Assembly (NCBI RefSeq): GCF_900324475.1
Contig: NZ_LT992502.1
Coordinates: 2,542,001 to 2,606,000, forward strand
DNA from: Enterobacter bugandensis
GTDB taxonomy: Bacteria > Pseudomonadota > Gammaproteobacteria > Enterobacterales > Enterobacteriaceae
DNA: 64,000 nt
Direction: 5' to 3'
Numbering within the stretch: the first letter of the stretch is position 1; each line of letters opens with the position of its first letter. The notes below the pieces were generated by a model. It was not told the origin of the DNA and did no database searches. It worked only from the letters and a program-made list of their open reading frames with translations. Positions 43,524 to 51,764 of this stretch are shown piece after piece. The position numbers and the translations under genes were made by a program.

Positions 43524-45131
43524 TTAGCCACACAGCACCATGGCCCGGGCCGGATCGATGGCAATCAGCCCAGCCAGCAGGGCATCCATCTCGGGCATCA
43601 GCCGGGTTTTATCGGACTCGCTGCGGCTGGCTTTCATGCGAAGAAGCTTCAGGCGGCGGGCCTGAACCTCGAACAGCAGGCCCGGCTCCCAGTCCCCCAG
43701 CGTCAGTTGAGGGGCTGAAGCAGTCAGTTCACCCAGCAGATGCAGCGCCATGTCGTTGCGCCCATACTGCTCAGCCACCCGGGCCATCAGCAGGCGCACC
43801 AGCCAGCGCTGGCGCGGTGTGTCCATTCCCGGCCGGGACTGAAGCCAGGCAAATGCGGCTTCGGGCCCTTCGCTGTCGCCTTTTTCCATCGCTTCGGCTT
43901 CCAGCGACAGCACATCGTCCTCGTGTCCGGTGGGAGGCGTTATCGGCTCACTGCCAAATGACAGTCCCTCCTCATCCACCTTTTCCGCTATCCAGCCCGT
44001 GGTCACTTCATCGGCAAACGGCGTTCCGTCATTCCATGCGAGTCCCTCAAGCCCGGGCAGGCGTTTGAGGAACAGACGAAGATCCAGCAGGACTGACGCC
44101 GACCAGCTCTCCCAAGGCTGCCCCGCATGGCTGAGTCCCTGCCAGAGGTACCACTGAAGATCGAGCCAGAAATGGTTCACCCCTTCGCAGTACATCTGGC
44201 TGGCCTGCTCTACCAGCTCAGTCCAGTTTTTTTGCAGATACAGACGCTTTAGCTGCGCCCGGTACTCGGGTTTAGGCGGGACCAGTCGGGTGCGTCCACT
44301 GCTGTCCAGCGGCGGGATCTGATCGACTGTATCCCAGCGAACAGTTTTCATCAGCCGGTGGGAGGCCAGCCATCCCTGCGGTTGTTCTCCGAGCCAGCGG
44401 GAGAGTATCTTCATCTGATCGAGCAAATCACGTCCGGACTTCACGGCGGTGAGTTGTGGCGATGGAGAAAGTACAGCGTCTCGTCCGGTTTCCTGAACGC
44501 TGCTGTTCTGGGGGATCAGTACCTCCATCCCGCCGGAACGCGCCATGCGATTTTCCAGGGCGCTACAGAGACCAGCAAAGGACGGTTTTTCATTCTCAGG
44601 CCACCCGGCAACGCTTTCGGCCAGCAGGGTGATGACCCCCGCAGTCAGAGCGGCATCATCCCGCTCCACTTCTGGCCAGAGCGAAAGCGTATCCTGGATC
44701 TTTGTACTGCTTAGCCACTCCAGGGCGGCTTTCCTGGCATTAGGGCGCAGCGGATGACAGCGGTTGCCGTAGCGGGATAACATCGCGACCAGCAGTAATA
44801 ACCCTTCAGCCAGACCTTCCTCACCGTTGCGGCTCAGTCGGGCGTGGATATACCAGGTCACGACACGGATATCTTTGGCGCTTTCACACAGTATCTTTTC
44901 CGCCAGCGCACAGAGTAACTCAGGATCGGTCCCCGAGAGCTTATTGATCTCTTCGCGCATCAGTTGGAAATTGTCGTCATAGGCCGGATCGTCACCCGTT
45001 TCCGTTTCGGGGCTGACGGGCTTTAACCAGTTATCCCAGAGCGACAGAGCGCTGGAGGCTCTTTCGATAAGGCGTTGCTGCTCTTCCTGATTTGTGGTGC
45101 ATGCCGATAAAAGGGCTTCCGGTGAACTCAT
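43524..45131 (-). CDS. tssA: T6SS cap/assembly protein TssA
   Basis: About 535 residues from the ATG at 45131 (AAGGAAAAAC upstream); a start 16 codons earlier overlaps tssM. The N-terminal ImpA domain is visible (DPAYDDNFQLMREEINKLSG, DIRVVTWYIHARLSRNGEEG, RYGNRCHPLRPNARKAALEW). The C-terminal part is helical with QRWLVRLLMARVAEQYG and a region near the end resembling TssA2-type tails. It guides sheath-tube growth from the baseplate. Follows tssM by 19 bases. Confidence 0.88.
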   Translation of the reverse strand: MSSPEALLSACTTNQEEQQRLIERASSALSLWDNWLKPVSPETETGDDPAYDDNFQLMREEINKLSGTDPELLCALAEKILCESAKDIRVVTWYIHARLSRNGEEGLAEGLLLLVAMLSRYGNRCHPLRPNARKAALEWLSSTKIQDTLSLWPEVERDDAALTAGVITLLAESVAGWPENEKPSFAGLCSALENRMARSGGMEVLIPQNSSVQETGRDAVLSPSPQLTAVKSGRDLLDQMKILSRWLGEQPQGWLASHRLMKTVRWDTVDQIPPLDSSGRTRLVPPKPEYRAQLKRLYLQKNWTELVEQASQMYCEGVNHFWLDLQWYLWQGLSHAGQPWESWSASVLLDLRLFLKRLPGLEGLAWNDGTPFADEVTTGWIAEKVDEEGLSFGSEPITPPTGHEDDVLSLEAEAMEKGDSEGPEAAFAWLQSRPGMDTPRQRWLVRLLMARVAEQYGRNDMALHLLGELTASAPQLTLGDWEPGLLFEVQARRLKLLRMKASRSESDKTRLMPEMDALLAGLIAIDPARAMVLCG

Positions 45132-45150
45132 GTTTTTCCTTGTCTCATCT

Positions 45151-48100
45151 TTATTCGATGTCTTCAGCGCTGGCTGCAACCGTAAATATGACTTTAGGCA
45201 GCGTAAACCCCTGAAGCTTCAGCAAGGCAAGCGGACCGTCGCCCAGCTCGCTGCGCATAACAAACTTCAGCGGATTACCGTCCGGGGTGATCCACACCAG
45301 TTGCGTGCGGCTCGCGTCAAGGGGGGTAATCAGGGCTTTATCCAGCAGACGAATTAATCCCCAGTTGCCCTGGTTGCTGGTATAAAGCTGCATCCCGCTG
45401 TTAACACTGCGCCAGCGGAGGCTGATGCCCGGATAATAGGTATTTCCCGGCCAGGTAAAACTCTGCCAGCTTTCCATCTGGTTAAAGAAGTCCAGATTTT
45501 GCTCGTCAAGCGTCAGCTGCACACGAGCCACATCACGGGAAGGACGCGCCATCAGTTCGAAGTGAACGTTCGCATCCCCCTGGGCAAAAACGATATCTGA
45601 CAGTTCAGCCAGCTGGTTAATTGCCCGCAGGAAATCCGGGCTCACTTCCATTCCCTGACTTGCTGAAGGATCCATCACCCAGCGATTCCCTTCCTGGTGA
45701 AGAATGCCGCCGAGGCTGGTTTTCAGGAACGTAGCGATGCGACCTGAATCGCTGCGCAGGAACTTCGCCAGCAGAGGCAATGAGGCATCGCTGCCGGTGG
45801 CTTTAAACGGATAGCGGCCGGCAAAGGCTTTGTTCCATTGATCGACAATGGTCGTCTGCCACCGGGTATTAAGGCTTCCTGCTGCCGGAGCAAGCACCTG
45901 CCGCCAGGCCAGATCCAGTGGCTGAACAAACAATGACTGACCGAACCCGTTCCACTCCTGGCCCAGACTCGCCGCCACCAGACTGCTGTAATCACGCGTG
46001 TCGGTCAGATCGATAGCCTTGCCCTGGAAGACCGTCTGGGCCAGCATCTGGGACATCGCCTGCGGATCCGGCGCGCTGGTGACCTGCTGAAGTTTGAGGC
46101 GTACCTGAGTCACACGGGCAAGCCAGGACTGGAAACTCAGGTTACCGTTACGTCCGGTGCCCTCTTTCCCCTCCATAAATCCCGTCAGCGGACCAAAAAC
46201 GTCCTCAAGCGGCCCCTTCGGCCCCTGCGCCTGCTCGATGAACTGTCGGGCATATTTTTTCCGGCCAACCAGTTTTTTCGCCGAATCCACTATCGAATCC
46301 GCCAGCGCTTCGCCCTTCTCTCCTGTTTTTCCCTGGTAGTTTAGGGTGTTCATCAGCGCCACCAGCGGCGACTGGCGCACATCGCCGATCAGGTTGAGCT
46401 GGGCAATAGCTTCTGAAAGTGAAGTCGCATCCTGCCACTGAATGCTGTTGACCATATTCAGCCAGGCATTGCCAAAATCGGTAAAGTAACGCTCGGTCAG
46501 CCGGGCCTTCAGCGCTTCGGGTGCGATATCACTCCCGGGCTGACGGGTTTTATCCGTCAGTACCCAGTCGATTTCATCACGGCGGGTTTTGACCACCTCG
46601 TTAATCGCATCCTGTACCTGCTCTTCCCAGGCCTGGCGGGTAAACATGCCCGGCACTACTTCGTCCGTGCTGAAAACGGTAGAAGCATCGGTGTCGCCGG
46701 TCATATCCGCCAGCGTTAAATCCGGCCAGTTACTGGCCACGCGCTTCAGCATGTCCTGATACAGCCCGGACTCAGCATTGCGCTGGCCAATCTGTTTGAG
46801 CAGGATCTGGCGCACGGTCGCGACAAGTTCAGCATCGGGCTTAATTTTCCATTCCGGATGCGCCGGAAGGTTCTGGGCATAAAAGCCCAGCAGTTTCGGG
46901 GCCAGTACATGCCAGGCGCCATCTGGCACGCCCTGACGCTTCGGCCACGCCGTCAGCACATTTTTCGCAAGCCATCCGGCATCCGCTTTGTCCGGTCGGG
47001 CCATCATCAGATAGCTTTTCAGCACATCGTAAGCCCGCTGTGTTCCCTGCGTGCGGGCATCACTGGCCGGAGGGAGCTGCACATAGGCGTTCAGTTGCTG
47101 CTTCAAGCGCGCTGCAGTCGCATCACGCATTAACAGGGCATTGTTGCGGGCATACAACGGCCAGAGCGCCGCCAGCGTGTCGCGGTCCTGATTAAGGCCA
47201 AAACGGGTGTACCACGGCGCACCGGTCGCCTCGCGGTTTTGCAGACGGGCAATGGCCTGCTGGAGCACGAGCTGGTTACGCAGTCGCCCGGTCAACGGTT
47301 GTTTTGTGTCGGCAGCAAGACGGGCGGTGCTCTGCGCCTGGTAAATCTGCGCCCGGTTGACGATGAGAGACACTAATGTTCCGGCTCCCCAGAGGACAAT
47401 CAGGGCAAGCAGCAGTAAACGCAGCCCCTTAAGCCAGTCGAAGGTCAGTTTTCTGGCGCGAACGGTGGCACAGTCATCAATGACGGCTGCCCAGCCAGGC
47501 GTATCGATCCGGGTATTGGGTACTGAACCAGCAACCGCCAGTTCAGGGCTGAACATCATCCCCCGCAGACGGAATGCCGCCGTTCCCTGCATCAGCCCGT
47601 TCAACAGGATGCTCAGGCTTGTTTTCAGGTCGCCCTGCAGGCGGGAGGAGAGCTGCAGCAGCCAGTTATGATGCGGATTGTTCAGCACCTGAGACATCCC
47701 GGCCTGACGTAAACGCGGGATCAGCATCTCCAGCGTGGTAAGCGCGTCCTGTGGAGTCACGCCGGGGCCAAACAGCGCGCCGGTTGCTACCGGTTCACTC
47801 TTATCACTGGTGGTAGTTTCTTTGTCGGTCAGCCATAACCAGACGGGAGCCTGCCAGCCGAGGAGATAGTCGGCTTTCTGGCGACAACGTAAGAAGGCGT
47901 CACGCTCAGTGTCGGTCGGTAGCGCTGCGGTATTCATTACCTGGACGATACCATCCACGGATTTACCCGAACGGAGACTCTTTAATCGGGACAGGAAAAC
48001 CTCATCCGGCTGTGACTGCGCATCGCCGCCATAAACCAGAACATTTCCGTCGCCCTCCTGCCAGAGATCACGACAGAGCCCCGGAGCCACCTTCTGAACC

Positions 48101-48522
48101 TCATCTTTATTGCCCATAACGAGCAGGATCCTGACCTGACGCTCCCAGCGACGTCCGTATCGCAGGCGAAGATGCTCTGTCATCTGTTCATTCTGGAAAA
48201 CGGGTTCACTGTCATCTTCCGCACCCGCAATCACCTGCGCTACCGGGGCGACAATCTGTTTTTTGTTCTGATTCCAGTGGACGTACAGGCCGGATTTACC
48301 CGCGTAATTAAATGCCCTTTCCACCAGCCATCCAAGGAGTAACAGTGCAGCCACCAGCAACGCACAAAATGAGAGTATCCGTTGCCCGTCGTACGGGCCT
48401 AACCCGGTGGACGAAGTCACATTTTCCGGAAAGGCATAAAACAAAAATGCAACGATGACTGTCAGGAAAAAAATGACAGTAACAACAGAGCCGATGAGTG
48501 TTTTGACTTTGATCTTAGACAT
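45151..48522 (-). CDS. tssM: T6SS membrane protein TssM (IcmF)
   Basis: 1123 residues. Two N-terminal membrane spans (about 8-30 and 47-67), a cytoplasmic domain, a third span (around 375-395, LLLALIVLWGAGTLVSLIVN) and a large periplasmic part ending in the ImcF/DUF1215 region (VQLTLDEQNLDFFNQMESWQ, WPGNTYYPGISLRW). Where some TssM have a Walker A loop, this one reads LLVMGNKDEVQKV without GK[ST], so nucleotide binding is doubtful. It spans the envelope with TssL and TssJ. It overlaps the unknown upstream gene by eight bases. Confidence 0.94.
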   Translation of the reverse strand: MSKIKVKTLIGSVVTVIFFLTVIVAFLFYAFPENVTSSTGLGPYDGQRILSFCALLVAALLLLGWLVERAFNYAGKSGLYVHWNQNKKQIVAPVAQVIAGAEDDSEPVFQNEQMTEHLRLRYGRRWERQVRILLVMGNKDEVQKVAPGLCRDLWQEGDGNVLVYGGDAQSQPDEVFLSRLKSLRSGKSVDGIVQVMNTAALPTDTERDAFLRCRQKADYLLGWQAPVWLWLTDKETTTSDKSEPVATGALFGPGVTPQDALTTLEMLIPRLRQAGMSQVLNNPHHNWLLQLSSRLQGDLKTSLSILLNGLMQGTAAFRLRGMMFSPELAVAGSVPNTRIDTPGWAAVIDDCATVRARKLTFDWLKGLRLLLLALIVLWGAGTLVSLIVNRAQIYQAQSTARLAADTKQPLTGRLRNQLVLQQAIARLQNREATGAPWYTRFGLNQDRDTLAALWPLYARNNALLMRDATAARLKQQLNAYVQLPPASDARTQGTQRAYDVLKSYLMMARPDKADAGWLAKNVLTAWPKRQGVPDGAWHVLAPKLLGFYAQNLPAHPEWKIKPDAELVATVRQILLKQIGQRNAESGLYQDMLKRVASNWPDLTLADMTGDTDASTVFSTDEVVPGMFTRQAWEEQVQDAINEVVKTRRDEIDWVLTDKTRQPGSDIAPEALKARLTERYFTDFGNAWLNMVNSIQWQDATSLSEAIAQLNLIGDVRQSPLVALMNTLNYQGKTGEKGEALADSIVDSAKKLVGRKKYARQFIEQAQGPKGPLEDVFGPLTGFMEGKEGTGRNGNLSFQSWLARVTQVRLKLQQVTSAPDPQAMSQMLAQTVFQGKAIDLTDTRDYSSLVAASLGQEWNGFGQSLFVQPLDLAWRQVLAPAAGSLNTRWQTTIVDQWNKAFAGRYPFKATGSDASLPLLAKFLRSDSGRIATFLKTSLGGILHQEGNRWVMDPSASQGMEVSPDFLRAINQLAELSDIVFAQGDANVHFELMARPSRDVARVQLTLDEQNLDFFNQMESWQSFTWPGNTYYPGISLRWRSVNSGMQLYTSNQGNWGLIRLLDKALITPLDASRTQLVWITPDGNPLKFVMRSELGDGPLALLKLQGFTLPKVIFTVAASAEDIE

Positions 48523-49723
48523 TCCCTGACGATCCCTTGCGAACTTCTTCTTTGGTGATTACGGTGACCCAGACATCATCCTTGCCAGCAGCAGGTTGTA
48601 CGGCGATAACCTGTATGCCACGCTGTTCAAAGTCTTCTTCGGCAAGCGCGACAGCAAGCCAGGGGGCGGCATGACCGGTGTACCCCAAAACCGGGTCGAT
48701 ACTGATATTGTCCTCAGACAGACTGAACCTGACCGCATTTGCTTCGCAGGCATTATTCCAGCCACTGCCCTGTGTCAGTATGGGACCGGAAAACCAGCAA
48801 CCCTTGAGTTGTTCAGCCTGCACGTTTGCCCAGAGCAGCGCCCGGCTGAGGGTCTTTGTCAGCACTGGTTCAGTGCCTCGTTCAGGGCGATGCAGCCGCA
48901 GGGTATCTGGGTATGAGAGTGCTTTACGGTTACTGAATACATGCAACGTGATGGCATCAGCCTCACCTTCAGCTGGTGAGGCAGGTAAGGAAATGGTTAT
49001 TGCAACCAGTATGCCGGGGTGATCCCATTGCTTATCCAGCCAGACATCAAATGCAGCGAGTCCTTTTCCCGACATCAGACGGAAAGCCCTGCCGCTCTTT
49101 CTCAGCAATTCGGCCTTAATCTGCTCTTCTGCCTGTGGATAAATGTCACTGTCACAGTCCAGCATCAGCCAGCACGAAAGCGCTATCGGGAGAGGTTCGA
49201 CAATCATTTCGACCCGGGAAGTCAGTCTGGTGATAGTGGATTTCAGTTCCCCGGCCATGTTTGTCTGAAAAGCGGTTATTGCGGCATACCTGACAGGTTT
49301 TCCGCATCCCCGCGGTCGGGAGAAGTCGATCAGAGGCGCTGCACGATCCATTGCCTTGAGCAGTTCACTGGCTTTATTTCCGGCGGGTGTCTGAACCAGA
49401 GTCCCCAGAATCCAGGCACTGCGCTGGCCCCGTTGAATTTCGCGCTCAATAAGCGCCTCACGTTCCACGTTACGGGACTCCGCCCCAACTTGTTCTGCCT
49501 TATAGGCGAACCGGCGAAGTCCAAACATTAGTCCCCATGAGCAGAACGGCAGACCCAGTGCGGTAAACCAGAATACAAATCCCGTGCGCCCGGCGGTCCA
49601 TCCCCAGAGCGTCAGGACAATACCAGCCAGCATCATGAACGCCAGGAACAGTAACCAACGGCGGGTATTTGGCCGTACAACTTTTTCAGCCTTTTCAGGA
49701 ATGGCATCCAGCCAGACAGGCAT
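48515..49723 (-). CDS. T6SS-associated membrane protein, unknown
   Basis: About 402 residues from the ATG at 49723 (MPVWLDAIPEKAEKVV), two bases after the PAAR stop. Two adjacent membrane spans (about 25-45 and 50-72) precede a large cytoplasmic or periplasmic domain with LIDFSRPRGCGKPVRYAAIT and LHVFSNRKALSYPDTLRLHR. I do not know a named family, but similar genes stand between PAAR and tssM in other enterobacterial T6SS clusters. Tight coupling to tssM suggests a part in the membrane complex or in effector recruitment. Confidence 0.75.
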   Translation of the reverse strand: MPVWLDAIPEKAEKVVRPNTRRWLLFLAFMMLAGIVLTLWGWTAGRTGFVFWFTALGLPFCSWGLMFGLRRFAYKAEQVGAESRNVEREALIEREIQRGQRSAWILGTLVQTPAGNKASELLKAMDRAAPLIDFSRPRGCGKPVRYAAITAFQTNMAGELKSTITRLTSRVEMIVEPLPIALSCWLMLDCDSDIYPQAEEQIKAELLRKSGRAFRLMSGKGLAAFDVWLDKQWDHPGILVAITISLPASPAEGEADAITLHVFSNRKALSYPDTLRLHRPERGTEPVLTKTLSRALLWANVQAEQLKGCWFSGPILTQGSGWNNACEANAVRFSLSEDNISIDPVLGYTGHAAPWLAVALAEEDFEQRGIQVIAVQPAAGKDDVWVTVITKEEVRKGSSGNV

Positions 49724-49725
49724 AG

Positions 49726-49989
49726 TCAGGCAACCTTCGCCGGAGCAAATGAGCTGATCAGGGTACAGCCGCATCCACATTTATGACCGTGAAACGCCAC
49801 GGGAATACCATGATCGAGATAGTTGGGATTACCTTCAATGATAATGGTCGGGCCATGACCCGGGATTGGGCAGGAAACTTTATCGCCTTTACGGGCAACA
49901 CCGATGCCGCCGAATTTCATCGTTTCGGAAGCGGTCATTACTGAACCACCGTGAGTGGTATTATCGCCTTTGCGGATAATTTGAAGCAT
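49726..49989 (-). CDS. PAAR-domain T6SS tip protein
   Basis: 87 residues: GDNTTHGGSVMTASETMKFG, ARKGDKVSCPIPGHGPTIII, FHGHKCGCGCTLISSF. His and Cys residues at the expected places bind zinc at the sharp tip on VgrG. It has no toxin extension. It lies behind the exported small genes and right before the unknown membrane gene, with ribosome site AGAGGAATAATT. Confidence 0.92.
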   Translation of the reverse strand: MLQIIRKGDNTTHGGSVMTASETMKFGGIGVARKGDKVSCPIPGHGPTIIIEGNPNYLDHGIPVAFHGHKCGCGCTLISSFAPAKVA

Positions 49990-50050
49990 GGAATTATTCC
50001 TCTTATGGTATTAAGTATTAATATTAATTGTAGTTACCGTTTAAAATTTA

Positions 50051-50458
50051 TTATTTTTTCTTCTGTATCATTTCCAACCAATAACCTTCACTATAAACAA
50101 GAGGCTCTCCTTTTATATACATATCCTTCCCTTTTTTCATAATATGAAATTGAGGTGCTGGATACACACACCCACCAGCCCTACATAATTTAAAATATAT
50201 ACATTATTAATTTCTTCTACATCATAATCACCGTCACAAGTAATGGGAGCATGCCACGTGGTTATTTTGATATGCGCTTTTTTTGATTGTATAACATATT
50301 CACATCATATCGCATATAAACTCGAGACCCATCAGAAAAGTTTCACCATTTAGTTCAAAAAAGTATTGCTCACCAACATGAATAAATTCTGAGGAATTTG
50401 AAACACAAGGAAAAAGAGATATTACAAATAAGGAAAAAAATAAAAACTGACTAATCAT
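50051..50458 (-). pseudogene. frameshifted exported small protein
   Basis: The ATG at 50458 follows a perfect GGAGGTGATAAT site. The first 52 codons give a signal peptide (MISQFLFFSLFVISLFPCVS) and SEFIHVGEQYFFELNGE, then stop. With one base removed near 50310 the frame continues as CEYVIQSKKAHIKITTWHAP, ITCDGDYDVEEINN, YILNYVGLVGVYPAPQFHIM and ends WLEMIQKKK at 50051. So one shift in an AT-rich stretch breaks a gene of about 135 residues. A periplasmic immunity protein is the likeliest role, from position between vgrG remnant and PAAR. Confidence 0.65.
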
Positions 50459-50471
50459 ATTATCACCTCCA

Positions 50472-50978
50472 TTACCCAGCACAAAATACATTCACTAACT
50501 TTAACGATTCTTTATTTATTGAGCCAAAGGTATATGAACAACTAATTTCGGCGGTCATATTTTCCGGCGCAGAAATGAGCATATTTTCAAAAATAACAAC
50601 TTGACTATTTTTTATGTTTACCTCAAAAGAATAAACTCTATCCTTGTCAGTAAAGACTTTTTTTGCTCCTTCATCTAAAGTAACACCATTCAAAAATGTG
50701 GAGTTAATGAAATTGATAAAGTACCTTTTAGATAGAGTACCATTAAAAATAACATTTGAATTATGTTTATCACTGCCACTAAATGATTCCGGAGGGGATT
50801 TTTCGAAATCTATAAATAGCTCAGGATGCACTTTATAGGAGGACAATCTTGAGTAGTCAGACTCTGACACAGTTGGAGCCGAAAACGCTTCTGAAAACTC
50901 TCTGAAATAATTAGAATATGTCAACTCACCAGCAATTGAAGGAATAGATACAAATATCAAAAAAAAATATTTTTTCAT
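50472..50978 (-). CDS. 168-aa exported protein, putative immunity protein
   Basis: A signal peptide (MKKYFFLIFVSIPSIAG) and an AT-rich, mostly beta-strand body (FINFINSTFLNGVTLDEGAK, KVFTDKDRVYSFEVNIKN, AEISCSYTFGSINKESLKLV). It starts inside the last codons of the vgrG remnant (ATGA overlap), so the remnant still drives its translation. No family recognised. Export to the periplasm and placement in a vgrG-PAAR module suggest protection from a periplasmic toxin; an effector role cannot be excluded. Confidence 0.65.
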   Translation of the reverse strand: MKKYFFLIFVSIPSIAGELTYSNYFREFSEAFSAPTVSESDYSRLSSYKVHPELFIDFEKSPPESFSGSDKHNSNVIFNGTLSKRYFINFINSTFLNGVTLDEGAKKVFTDKDRVYSFEVNIKNSQVVIFENMLISAPENMTAEISCSYTFGSINKESLKLVNVFCAG

Positions 50979-51764
50979 TTATTGCCCTTAATGTGTATCC
51001 GGTAGTTGTAATCCCGGGTCGACACCCCGCCACTGACAACGTGGTAAGCGGTATGAATATCCCAGATACTTTCCTTGCCGCTGTCACTCATCCCGGCAGG
51101 ATTACGTAACGGGATGGTCACACCAAACTGATACTGCTCCTGAAAATCCTGGAAAATAACGACATCCTGCTCAAGGGGGCTGTCCATTTCGAAACGCCAG
51201 AAAATACCCACTTCGGCCAGCAGTCGCTCAATAAACTCAAGATTGGTTTCCCGCCACTGGGTAATCAGCTCCCGCGCCGGATACTCACGGGACAGACGGA
51301 ACTCAAAGTCCGCCCCTTCCAGCCCGCGCTTACGCAGCACCTTTTCCACGACTTCAGTCACGGACTGATTGAGGAAAATTTCACAGCCCTTCGTATGACC
51401 TGACAGGGCGATACGCGGGACCAGCGCCAGTTCGTAAACGGTATCCTCTTTTGAAGTGGAAATACGTTCAAACGACGAAACCACGCCATACACGGTACGC
51501 ACGGGGACAGCCGGCGCCCCGTCAAACATCGGGGTCTGAAAAGTAAAGGATGCAGGTTTTTAACAGCACGGCTGCACTTGCGATATCCGGTGTGGAGCAG
51601 GTCACGGAGATATCATACCGCCAGGGCTTGCTGAGGGATTCAACCGAACTGAATTTCAGCACATCAAGAAATTCAGGGCACTCATGAACATCGACCCGGT
51701 AGCGGGACTGGCCCGGCAGTTGCTGTACCAGGCTCGCCGCATCATTTATTAAAGAATTGTTCAT
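50975..51764 (-). pseudogene. truncated and frameshifted vgrG
   Basis: The first part (ATG at 51764; MNNSLINDAASLVQQLPGQS) runs to an extra base in an A run near 51558. Removing one A restores KPASFTFQTPMFDGAPAVPV and the rest. The frame then holds VgrG signatures EYPARELITQWRETNLEFIE and VGIFWRFEMD up to VSTRDYNYR, where homology stops and IHIKGNK ends the protein. Only about 260 of some 800 residues remain; OB fold, needle and cargo part are lost. It overlaps clpV by four bases. Confidence 0.85.
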
